Assembly (NCBI GenBank): GCA_029239575.1
Contig: JARBUP010000047.1
Span: 1-13,227, forward strand
Length of the DNA stretch: 13,227 nucleotides
DNA from: Bacillota bacterium
Lineage (GTDB): Bacteria; Bacillota; Clostridia; Tissierellales; Sedimentibacteraceae
Direction of reading: 5' to 3'
The position numbers and the translations under genes are program-made. Positions 7,040 to 13,227 of this stretch are shown here, piece by piece. The notes below the pieces were generated by a model. The model searched no databases. It saw only the letters and a list, made by a program, of their open reading frames with translations, and had not been told where the DNA came from. Position 1 is the first letter of the stretch; each line of letters starts with the position of its first letter.

Positions 7040-9310
7040 TTAATTCTCCTCATATAATGCTTCTAAAATAACAGACGGTGTCAATGGTGCTTCTGTAAGT
7101 TTTGTTCCAAGTGCATGATTTACAGCAGCAACAATAGCAGGAGCAACTGGAACTACTACAACTTCTCCAATGGATTTCGCGCCAAAAGGCCCATTTTCTT
7201 CCTCTTCTTCTATAAAAATAGTTTTATAATCCGGCATGTCAAATGCGTTTGTAACCTCATAGTTCTTCAAATTGTCTATAAGGGTTTTCCCTGTTTTAGG
7301 ATGAATTTTGATATCCTCACACAAAGCAATTCCAATACCCTGCTGAATTCCGCTACCTACTTGTCCTCTGCATATTTCAGGATTTATAGCTTTTCCTATA
7401 TCATGCACGGACAGACAATCTACAACACGTACCATACCTGTAAAAGTATCAACTTCAACTTCTGTAAAATGAGCAGCTGGAACTCCTGGTCCTTCACTTG
7501 CATTGTAAGAGTATGTTTCATAAACATCTTCTCCCATAACTGTAATGCAATATTTTGAAACACCTTTTAAATCAATTCTTAACTTAGGATTATTTTCTTT
7601 ATAAAAAACTCCATCCTCATATATAAGATGACGATCATTACATTGTAAAGCAATTGATGCAACAGTCCTTGCTTTTACCAACAATTTTTCACAACAGTGT
7701 TTCACTGCATTTCCAAGGCAATAAACAGTTCTGCTTGCATAACATCCATAATCATAAAGACTTACTTCTGTATCTACCTCTCCAAGTTCTATGAGCTCGA
7801 TATCCATTTCCATTACTTCTGCAGCAATTTTCTTCATTGCCAATACAGTTCCGCATCCATGATCATGGATGCCTACATTGACTATTAAACTTCCATCTTC
7901 CTGCAAGTGTATAGCAGCATTTGCCATATCTACCATGTAAGGATAAAATGAACTGGTATGTGAAGATACTGCCATTCCAATACCATAACGATATCTTACA
8001 CTTTTATTCTTCTCTTCACATTCTTTTTTTCTTTTTTCCCACTCAAAAGCATCCCTTCCTTGAATGAGACATTTTTTAAAATGTGCATTGCCTATAGGAA
8101 CTTTTTTAATAATATCCATTTCATATTCATTTTTAACATTTTTAAGTCTTAATTCTATGGGGTCAATTTTCATTTCTTCTGCAACTAAATTTAAATGATT
8201 TTCCAATGCTAATGCTATTTCACATGAGCCCCAACTTCTAAAACTTCCATTAATAGGTGTATTGGTGCATACTGATTTCCCATCATAATGAAGATTTGAC
8301 AATCTATATACTTTGCCGAGTTTTCCTCCCATTGTGCTTGTATAGCTTGGAGTAATGGTTTGATAAGCACCGCTATCTAAAACTGCAGATACACTCAGCC
8401 CTTCAATTATTCCATCTTTATGTATTTTACTTTCTACAGTAATATCGGCATTATGTTTAAGCATGGTATTAATTATTTGTTCTTCACGTGTAAAAACAAG
8501 CTTTACATCTGCCTTCAAATGTATTGCAGCATAAGCAGTCAATGGTTCAAGTATTGTTTCTTGTTTACATCCAAAAGAACCACCCATAACAGCTTTAATA
8601 ACACGCACTTTAGAATATGGCATATTGAAAAAATCTGCAATGGTACTTCTTATTCCAAATGCTGTCTGGCATGGTGACCAAATAATCAGCTTGCCAGTTG
8701 ATTTTTCAAAAAGTGCCCTCGAAGCATGTGTTTCCATTGTTAAGTGCGTAATACGTCCCATATGAGTTTTGCTTTTGTGATAATTTTCTGCAACACATCC
8801 ATCATAATCTCCATAATTTATTTCAGGTACAACACAGATATTTCCTTCTTTATGTATTTTAACTGCATCAACTTTTAAAGCATCTTCAACTGTAATAGCT
8901 GTCGGTAACTCTTCATATTCTACTTTGATTTTTTGGCATGCATAATCAGCAATTTCTTCAGAAACAGCAACTACTCCAGCAACTCTTTCACCCATAAAAC
9001 GAATATGCCTGTTAAATAGTTTTTCCTGATAAGGAACATTTTCATAATTTGCAACACGCCCTCTGTCAAATTCAGTATCCGGAGTATTTAAATATGTGTA
9101 TACTGCTTTTACTCCTTCAACGCTTTCTGCTTCAGAAATATCTATATTCTTAATATACCCATGAGCAATTGTACTTGGTTTAAGTTTCATGTGCAGCATA
9201 CCTATGGATTGCATATCACCGCAATACTTAACATTACCTGTAACTTTGCCATACGACATATCATTTGATAACTCTTTACCAATATATTGATAATCTTTTT
9301 CTTTTCTCAA
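7040..9310 (-). CDS. Molybdenum hydroxylase large, Mo-cofactor-binding subunit (xanthine dehydrogenase family)
   Basis: 756-aa catalytic subunit of the xanthine dehydrogenase/aldehyde oxidase family, which inserts water-derived oxygen into N-heterocycles or aldehydes. Landmarks: an N-terminal hammerhead domain (about 10-125), MGGSFGCKQE (242-251), GSFRSWGSCE (355-364) and QVGSGIQQGIG (650-660). GPFGAKSIGE ends in E716, the expected catalytic glutamate. The segment HDHGCGT (482-488) has Cys where most relatives carry Gln (GQG) near the cofactor. The substrate is not deducible; nothing singles out xanthine. I start it at the TTG at 9310 because AAAGGAG (9319-9325) gives 8-bp spacing; the in-frame TTG at 9328 overlaps that site. 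First gene of the operon Mo - FeS - FAD, with a leader of about 165 nt from the sigma-54 promoter in which I see no riboswitch. Confidence 0.93.
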   Translation of the reverse strand: MRKEKDYQYIGKELSNDMSYGKVTGNVKYCGDMQSIGMLHMKLKPSTIAHGYIKNIDISEAESVEGVKAVYTYLNTPDTEFDRGRVANYENVPYQEKLFNRHIRFMGERVAGVVAVSEEIADYACQKIKVEYEELPTAITVEDALKVDAVKIHKEGNICVVPEINYGDYDGCVAENYHKSKTHMGRITHLTMETHASRALFEKSTGKLIIWSPCQTAFGIRSTIADFFNMPYSKVRVIKAVMGGSFGCKQETILEPLTAYAAIHLKADVKLVFTREEQIINTMLKHNADITVESKIHKDGIIEGLSVSAVLDSGAYQTITPSYTSTMGGKLGKVYRLSNLHYDGKSVCTNTPINGSFRSWGSCEIALALENHLNLVAEEMKIDPIELRLKNVKNEYEMDIIKKVPIGNAHFKKCLIQGRDAFEWEKRKKECEEKNKSVRYRYGIGMAVSSHTSSFYPYMVDMANAAIHLQEDGSLIVNVGIHDHGCGTVLAMKKIAAEVMEMDIELIELGEVDTEVSLYDYGCYASRTVYCLGNAVKHCCEKLLVKARTVASIALQCNDRHLIYEDGVFYKENNPKLRIDLKGVSKYCITVMGEDVYETYSYNASEGPGVPAAHFTEVEVDTFTGMVRVVDCLSVHDIGKAINPEICRGQVGSGIQQGIGIALCEDIKIHPKTGKTLIDNLKNYEVTNAFDMPDYKTIFIEEEEENGPFGAKSIGEVVVVPVAPAIVAAVNHALGTKLTEAPLTPSVILEALYEEN

Positions 9311-9484
9311 TATTTGTTCTCCTTTCAATTTATTAACCCTTATATTTAGATAAAAAAGAATTTACAATTATTTATCATACACAACAAAACATCTATCAGT
9401 AATATTTTATTAACTCTTAAATATGTTTTCCATCAAAATTAATGAAAAGATAAATGTTTTCAACAATACGTTCACATAATTACA

Positions 9485-9500
9485 AGCAAATTCAATGCCA
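9485..9500 (-). promoter_or_regulatory. Sigma-54 (-24/-12) promoter of the hydroxylase operon
   Basis: The minus strand reads TGGCATTGAATTTGCT, differing at one position from the lyase-operon promoter. The predicted start is near 9474. It is the third copy of the element in this window, with the same AAGTGGCAT context. Confidence 0.88.
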
Positions 9501-9626
9501 CTTTATACTGATATATTTATTTTTATAGTTATATTGGTATTACAAGATTAATTCTTATAATTTTATTATAATATAATAATATTTAACATATTTCAATAAA
9601 CTTAGGTATTTGTATCTTATTGTATT

Positions 9627-9661
9627 GCAAAATGATTTTGCACTAAGCAAATAAATTTTGC
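9627..9661. promoter_or_regulatory. Tandem enhancer dyads (upstream activating sequence, site C)
   Basis: GCAAAATGATTTTGC (9627-9641, perfect) and GCAAATAAATTTTGC (9647-9661, one mismatch) have centres at 9634 and 9654, again 20 bp apart. The near centre is 134 bp from the promoter edge at 9500. The rest of the 9311-9788 gap carries only the promoter at 9485-9500 and the hairpin at 9702-9750. Confidence 0.82.
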
Positions 9662-9701
9662 AGTATAAAATGATTTATATTTATTTTACTTATTCAATTC
9701 A

Positions 9702-9750
9702 ATTTAAAAATGCAGCGGATTCCATTTAGGAAACTGCTACATTTTTAAAT
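9702..9750 (-). terminator. Terminator-like hairpin after the 77-aa gene
   Basis: An 11-bp perfect outer stem (9702-9712 with 9740-9750) continues, after one mismatch, through AGCGG/CTGCT-type pairing to an inner TTCC/GGAA stem around ATTTA. It lies 39 bp beyond the stop of the 77-aa gene. The inner part (TCCATTT..AGGAAAC..TGC) is shared with the hairpin at 5589-5628. Confidence 0.6.
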
Positions 9751-9788
9751 TCAGTTTCTTTATTTTTTACATCTCTTTTAATATTCGT

Positions 9789-10022
9789 TTAAAGCAATAA
9801 GCCCTCCATCATACCTTCAAAATAAGCAAACACGTCTTCTTTTTCTGGCAATATACCATCTTTTACCAATTGTTTAATCGTCTTAACAATATTTCGTTCT
9901 GTACCTTTTTTCTGTATAATGTCTATTACTTGAGCTACAGTGTATTCCTTTTTGTAATTGTTACATTTAATTTTGTCGTTTAATGATATATTAAATTGTT
10001 CTTTTAAGTATTTTTCTAACAT
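9789..10022 (-). CDS. Hypothetical 77-aa protein
   Basis: I do not recognise this small acidic, probably helical protein (MLEKYLKEQF... ending FEGMMEGLLL). It has no membrane segment, no cysteine pair and no obvious DNA-binding motif. It is supported as a real gene by an excellent Shine-Dalgarno, AAGGAGA at 10031-10037, 8 bp before the ATG, and by a hairpin behind the stop. It is codirectional with the tRNA-Leu gene upstream. No own promoter is evident in the roughly 40-bp gap, so it may be expressed by read-through past the tRNA terminator. Confidence 0.7.
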   Translation of the reverse strand: MLEKYLKEQFNISLNDKIKCNNYKKEYTVAQVIDIIQKKGTERNIVKTIKQLVKDGILPEKEDVFAYFEGMMEGLLL

Positions 10023-10077
10023 GTTGATTTTCTCCTTAGATTGTTCTTCGATTTTTTACTAACTTAACCGTGTACGT

Positions 10078-10111
10078 AAGAAAACAGCGACCTCGGTTAA
10101 GAAATCGCTGT
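10078..10111 (-). terminator. Terminator of the tRNA-Leu gene
   Basis: On the minus strand ACAGCGA and TCGCTGT (10105-10111 with 10084-10090) form a 7-bp stem, followed by TTTTCTT (10078-10084, overlapping the stem end by one base). It lies 18 bp beyond the tRNA 3' end. Confidence 0.7.
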
Positions 10112-10128
10112 AACTACTGAAAATTCAG

Positions 10129-10210
10129 TACGGATAACAGGACTTGAACCTGCACAGGTTGCCCCACACGGACCTGAACCGTGCGCGTCTGCCAATTCCG
10201 CCATATCCGC
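10129..10210 (-). tRNA. tRNA-Leu (anticodon CAG)
   Basis: An 82-nt class II tRNA. The acceptor stem GCGGATA pairs with TATCCGT (G-U at the first pair), discriminator A. The D-arm contains GGCGGAATTGGCAGACGC. The anticodon stem CACGG/CCGTG encloses TTCAGGT, giving anticodon CAG. There is a long variable arm and a T-arm with loop TTCAAGT. The 3' CCA is not encoded: CTG follows the discriminator, so a CCA-adding enzyme is needed. It reads CUG codons, which are rare in such an AT-rich genome. Confidence 0.95.
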
Positions 10211-10231
10211 AAACTCAAATTTAATAAAATT

Positions 10232-10260
10232 ATGATAGCACAAAAAATGGTAATTATCAA
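10232..10260 (-). promoter_or_regulatory. Sigma-A promoter of tRNA-Leu
   Basis: On the minus strand TTGATA (10255-10260) and TATCAT (10232-10237) are separated by exactly 17 bp, with a TG just upstream of the -10 box. The start would be about 15 bp before the mature tRNA end. Confidence 0.75.
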
Positions 10261-10339
10261 TATTCAATTTGCGTTTGATCTACTATTAATTTTTCATAAA
10301 AAATAAAAAGGCAACCTTAATATATATTTACTGTGTCTA

Positions 10340-10368
10340 TTGACAAGTTTTATAGTTTTTTATAATAT
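10340..10368 (+). promoter_or_regulatory. Sigma-A promoter of the DUF1576 gene
   Basis: TTGACA (10340-10345) is followed after 17 bp by TAATAT (10363-10368); the overlapping TATAAT at 10361-10366 has a 15-bp spacer. It lies about 60 bp upstream of the start codon. Confidence 0.65.
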
Positions 10369-10425
10369 ATAAATACTTATTAATCAATTACTATAAAAAT
10401 AAATCTAACAATAGAAGGCAGGTAT

Positions 10426-11709
10426 ATGATTAAGCATATAAAAACTAGCAATTCAAACAATACAGATGATAAGAATCGAATTAAGTACGTAGTATTAACC
10501 ATGTATGCTTTTTCATTGATTATTTATGGATTTATATTAGATAAGCCAATGAATATTATAAATGGTTTATACAAAATTTTTATTGAACCAGATTTACTCA
10601 TTACAGACTATATTGGTGTTGGCGGAATAGGAGCAGCATTTATTAATTCTGGGCTATTAACTTTGATTTCCATTTTACTGCTGTATAAATTAAAAATAAA
10701 CATAAATGGAACTTCTATTGCTGCAGTATTTTTAATGGCTGGATTTTCATTTTTCGGAAAAAATCTATTGAATGTCTGGCCCATTATAATTGGAGTTTTT
10801 TTATTTTCCAAGCTTCAAAAGGATAGTTTTTCAAAATATATTTATATTGCTCTTTTCGGAACAAGCATGGCTCCTACAGTGACACAGGTCATCTATGGCT
10901 TTGGCTTTCCAGTGTTTTTAGATATATTATTTGGTGTCTTTATCGGAATTGGGATAGGTTTTTTTCTTCAACCCCTGTCTATTTTTTTGGTTAGAGTCCA
11001 CCAAGGTTATAATTTATACAACGTAGGCTTTACTGCAGGTCTTATGGGAACAATATTAGTTTCCTTACTAAGATCATATGGCTTTAAAACTCCTACTGTA
11101 CTTATATGGACAACTGAATATAATATGGAATTGGGGATATATTTAGTGCTTATATCTGTTTCTATGATAATAACGGGATACTATTTCAATGATAAAAGTT
11201 TTAAAAATTTTACTAATATTTTTACCTATTCTGGAAGACTTGTTACTGACTTTGTTTTTCTCGAAGGCTTTGGAGTTACTTTGATTAATATGGGAATTAA
11301 TGGACTCATAGGCATCACTTATATATTACTAATTAACGGACAACTAAACGGTCCAACTGTTGGAGGTATATTCACACTCATTGGCTTTGGCGCTTTTGGG
11401 AAGCATGCGAAAAACATAACACCTATTTTTATAGGTGTTGCTTTAGGAAGTTTAACAAAAATATGGAGCATAAATGACCCTGCCATACAGCTTGCAGCTC
11501 TGTTTGGTACAACATTAGCCCCCATAGCTGGAACTTTTGGATGGAAATACGGTATTTTAGCCGGTTTTATTCATTCCTCAGTAGTCTTAAACGTAGGAAC
11601 TTTACATGGTGGATTAAACCTTTATAACAATGGTTTTGCAGGAGGTTTAGTTGCTGCTGTATTAGTGCCCATTATAGAAGTTTTTAGAAAGGACGAGAAA
11701 ACCTCATGA
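10426..11709 (+). CDS. DUF1576 domain-containing integral membrane protein
   Basis: A 427-aa polytopic membrane protein of the DUF1576 family, function unestablished. It is built from two homologous halves, about 57-215 and 271-418. Examples are LITDYIGVGGIGAAFINSG against LVTDFVFLEGFGVTLINMG, FSFFGKNLLNVWPIIIGV against FGAFGKHAKNITPIFIGV, and HQGYNLYNVGFTAGL (192-206) against HGGLNLYNNGFAGGL (394-408). An internal duplication with Gly-rich membrane segments suggests a transporter or channel with pseudo-twofold symmetry; this is inference. GAAGG at 10414-10418 precedes the ATG by 7 bp. Its last codon and stop overlap the next gene by four bases (ATGA), so the two are coupled. Confidence 0.9.
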   Translation: MIKHIKTSNSNNTDDKNRIKYVVLTMYAFSLIIYGFILDKPMNIINGLYKIFIEPDLLITDYIGVGGIGAAFINSGLLTLISILLLYKLKININGTSIAAVFLMAGFSFFGKNLLNVWPIIIGVFLFSKLQKDSFSKYIYIALFGTSMAPTVTQVIYGFGFPVFLDILFGVFIGIGIGFFLQPLSIFLVRVHQGYNLYNVGFTAGLMGTILVSLLRSYGFKTPTVLIWTTEYNMELGIYLVLISVSMIITGYYFNDKSFKNFTNIFTYSGRLVTDFVFLEGFGVTLINMGINGLIGITYILLINGQLNGPTVGGIFTLIGFGAFGKHAKNITPIFIGVALGSLTKIWSINDPAIQLAALFGTTLAPIAGTFGWKYGILAGFIHSSVVLNVGTLHGGLNLYNNGFAGGLVAAVLVPIIEVFRKDEKTS

Positions 11710-12068
11710 AACATAACAAAAAAAGAATAGTAAAAATTGTAGATGAACTTATAATTTTTCTATTTTCTATCAATTCAACAAATATTAATGTTAATATATT
11801 AGAAAACAATGATGAATATGAGATTACCGGTATAGGCAATTACAACGGTGGCCATGATAAAAAAATCGAAAAATTTGTTAAGCTTCTAAATTGCCCTAAG
11901 CATGAAGAAATGGAAGAGTGTTATTGGGAGCTTACAGGTGAAAGCGATGTAGGTTCCGAGCTTGCTTTGTTGGGCATGATGATTGATGACGCATCCATAA
12001 ATATTGATGACGGAAAGTTGGAAATTATACTTCATCGCAGTAAATCCAGTTCAGAAATTTTTATGTAA
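11706..12068 (+). CDS. Hypothetical 120-aa protein, coupled to the DUF1576 gene
   Basis: Small soluble, acidic protein that I do not recognise. It has a basic start (MKHNKKRIVKIVDELIIFLF), then an alternating strand/turn pattern, a CPKHEEMEECYWELTGESD segment and a C-terminal DGKLEIILHRSK strand. It has no signal peptide; the hydrophobic run at 14-20 is too short for a membrane anchor. Its ATGA overlap with the DUF1576 gene means translational coupling, so it is probably a cytoplasmic partner or regulator of that membrane protein. The Shine-Dalgarno (AAAGGA, 11688-11693) is weak and distant, consistent with dependence on coupling. Confidence 0.75.
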   Translation: MKHNKKRIVKIVDELIIFLFSINSTNINVNILENNDEYEITGIGNYNGGHDKKIEKFVKLLNCPKHEEMEECYWELTGESDVGSELALLGMMIDDASINIDDGKLEIILHRSKSSSEIFM

Positions 12069-12166
12069 TAACTTGATTAAATATCTGTAAATTTTGAAGT
12101 TCCAATCTATCCTTATACCACTTTACACAAAGCATAATTGTATTAAAATAATCTAATTAATATGTA

Positions 12167-12205
12167 AAATATACTCGCTAAGAAATTTACTTAACGAGTA
12201 TATTT
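12167..12205. terminator. Rho-independent terminator, bidirectional
   Basis: AAATATACTCG (12167-12177) pairs with CGAGTATATTT (12195-12205), and inside it TAAG pairs with CTTA after one mismatch. AT-rich tails lie on both sides. It ends the DUF1576 unit and, on the minus strand, lies beyond the amidohydrolase and the remnant at 12215-12346. The stretch 12069-12166 holds nothing I can identify. Confidence 0.7.
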
Positions 12206-12214
12206 ATTTATTAA

Positions 12215-12346
12215 TTATTTATATTCTACCATATATCTGTTTCTAAGTTCTACATTTTTGTTTTTATATGCTCTTTCCTGTTATTCTTGTTGTTCTTGTT
12301 TTATTACTTCTCTTTTGTCTACAACAGCTAATACTTTATTTTCCAT
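12215..12346 (-). pseudogene. Probable remnant of a deleted gene (PrsA/peptidyl-prolyl isomerase-like N-terminus)
   Basis: On the minus strand an ATG at 12346, just behind AAGGAG (12350-12355), opens a frame starting MENKVLAVVDKREV and stopping with TAA at 12281-12283. The same frame then continues for 21 codons, ending RNRYMVEYK and TAA at 12215. The N-terminus resembles that of clostridial parvulin/PrsA-like foldases (MENKVLAVVNGxEIT), and the tail is reminiscent of their C-termini. My reading is an old internal deletion that left both ends, plus a nonsense codon. The similarity is judged from memory and is short, so a chance match or a small functional peptide is possible. Confidence 0.35.
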
Positions 12347-12372
12347 GTACTCCTTGATATTATTTTTTTTAC

Positions 12373-12456
12373 TTAGCAAACCAGACAAAACGTCCCCATG
12401 GCTACACCCATTGCTATATAAATCTCACTTCTTAATGTTAAAATTGTAGTACTCAT
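12373..12456 (-). other. 27-codon reading frame behind the amidohydrolase
   Basis: Three bases after the amidohydrolase stop, an ATG opens a 27-aa frame (MSTTILTLRS... MGTFCLVC) with a hydrophobic second half. There is no Shine-Dalgarno. It may be another fragment of lost sequence, a small membrane peptide, or chance. I cannot assign it. Confidence 0.2.
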
Positions 12457-12459
12457 CTA

Positions 12460-13227
12460 TTATATTTCATGCACTATTTTTCCATTAAATACAGTCATTT
12501 CAACATTTACATTTTTTATCATGTCTTCATTTATTGAAAATATATCTTCTGATAAAACTACTAAATCTGCTAATTTTCCTTTTTCTATGGAACCTTTTAT
12601 ATTTTCTTCAAAGGATGCATAAGCCCCTCCCATTGTATATCCGTACACTGCTTCTTTTACTGTAAGCTTTTGGTCAGGCAGCCATCCACCCTCAGGAAGT
12701 CCATATAAATCTTTTCTTGTTACTGCTTCGTATATTCCTTTAAGTACATTAAATGTTTCCACAGGTGCATCTGAACCATTTGCTGTTTTTACACCTTTAT
12801 TTATGAGGCTTTTCCAATTATATGATGTTTTTTCCCTTTTTTCTCCAACCCTGTCTTTTACTATATGCCAATCATAATCTAAGAATATTGGCTGAATATA
12901 AGCTATTACATCTAGTTCTTTAAATTTATTCAATAAATATTCATCAGTTATTTGACAATGTACTATGCCATGGCGGTAGTTTTCTTTTACATTTTCTTTT
13001 ATTAATTTTTCAATACTGTTAAAAGCCATGTACATAGTTCTGTCCCCTATGGCATGAATAGCTAATTGCATATTGTTTTTATGAGCTAAGTCTACTATTT
13101 CATCTAATTCTTCCTGTGTTAAAGTAACTATACCCTCTGCTGATGGACAATCCGAATATGGTTGATTTAATGCTGCCGTTCTTGCACCTAATGAACCATC
13201 CAACAATATTTTTAAAGGTCCTATTTT
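12460..13227 (-). CDS. Amidohydrolase family 3 (YtcJ-like), 5' end cut by window edge
   Basis: The visible 255 C-terminal residues belong to the metal-dependent amidohydrolase superfamily, YtcJ-type. The frame stays open to the window edge (KIGPLKILLDGSLGARTAAL), so the apparent TTG start at 13206 is an internal leucine. Landmarks are DGSLGARTAAL, the metal/catalytic HAIGD in a conserved helix, RHGIVHC, NGSDAPVE with the active-site Asp, and the C-terminal GSIEKGKLADLVVLSEDIF strand typical of the family. Full proteins are about 530-570 aa, so roughly half is missing. The substrate of this family is usually unknown. No sigma-54 element is seen near it within the window, so I do not link it to the lyase/hydroxylase regulon. 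Confidence 0.9.
   Translation of the reverse strand, partial: KIGPLKILLDGSLGARTAALNQPYSDCPSAEGIVTLTQEELDEIVDLAHKNNMQLAIHAIGDRTMYMAFNSIEKLIKENVKENYRHGIVHCQITDEYLLNKFKELDVIAYIQPIFLDYDWHIVKDRVGEKREKTSYNWKSLINKGVKTANGSDAPVETFNVLKGIYEAVTRKDLYGLPEGGWLPDQKLTVKEAVYGYTMGGAYASFEENIKGSIEKGKLADLVVLSEDIFSINEDMIKNVNVEMTVFNGKIVHEI

Noticed and set aside
7115..7558. A 147-codon plus-strand frame opposite the Mo subunit
   Set aside because: It is the shadow of the conserved hydroxylase gene, with Ser/Asn/Cys-rich composition typical of antisense frames.
5678..9310. Calling the Mo enzyme a true xanthine dehydrogenase
   Set aside because: Family membership is clear but no residue pattern or neighbour shows xanthine as substrate.
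9311..9474. Possible riboswitch in the long leader of the hydroxylase operon
   Set aside because: It is AT-rich with no conserved multi-stem architecture that I recognise, including the Mo-cofactor type.
10062..10080. A small palindrome-like stretch near the tRNA terminator
   Set aside because: Pairing is broken and short, and no function is suggested beyond the adjacent terminator.
12258..12449. A 63-codon hydrophobic plus-strand frame
   Set aside because: No Shine-Dalgarno; its Leu/Ser/Cys-rich sequence is what the antisense of the AT-rich minus-strand remnant gives.

Overview
The window is strongly AT-rich, with short intergenic gaps, clear Shine-Dalgarno (SD) sequences and A/T-ending codons. 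Its genes are typical of anaerobic Firmicutes: a sigma-54 enhancer-binding regulator, a clostridial-type molybdenum hydroxylase and a DUF1576 membrane protein. It most likely comes from a Clostridium-like member of the Clostridia. This assignment is inferred from composition and gene content, without a marker gene.

Left part (1-2104): a plus-strand PAS/AAA+/Fis-type sigma-54 activator (405-2063), ending at a probably bidirectional terminator. Upstream, on the minus strand, lies a sigma-54 (-24/-12) promoter firing leftward out of the window, with two palindromic enhancer sites behind it.

Middle (2171-5360): a minus-strand operon of two paralogous proteins of the histidine/phenylalanine ammonia-lyase (HAL/PAL) fold. 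Both lack the Ala-Ser-Gly triad that forms the MIO electrophile. A sigma-54 promoter with the same enhancer pair precedes them.

Right-middle (5591-9661): a minus-strand operon encoding a three-subunit molybdenum hydroxylase of the xanthine dehydrogenase family, in the order Mo subunit, 2Fe-2S subunit, FAD subunit. It again starts with a sigma-54 promoter carrying the same enhancer pair.

The three promoters share a 16-bp -24/-12 core. Each has two 15-bp dyads (consensus GCAAAATNATTTTGC) whose centres are exactly 20 bp apart, the nearer one 134-137 bp upstream of the promoter edge. I infer one regulon run by the adjacent activator: an unseen leftward gene, the MIO-less lyase pair and the hydroxylase. 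The likely job is fermentation of a nitrogen-containing, possibly imidazole-type, compound. Ergothionase, a HAL-fold enzyme that works without MIO, is the closest precedent I can recall. The substrate cannot be read from the sequence.

Right part (9789-13227) looks unrelated: a 77-aa orphan protein, a tRNA-Leu(CAG) with its own promoter and terminator, a two-gene unit (DUF1576 membrane protein plus a 120-aa partner), a stretch that appears to hold the remnant of a deleted gene, and the 3' part of a YtcJ-type amidohydrolase cut by the window edge.
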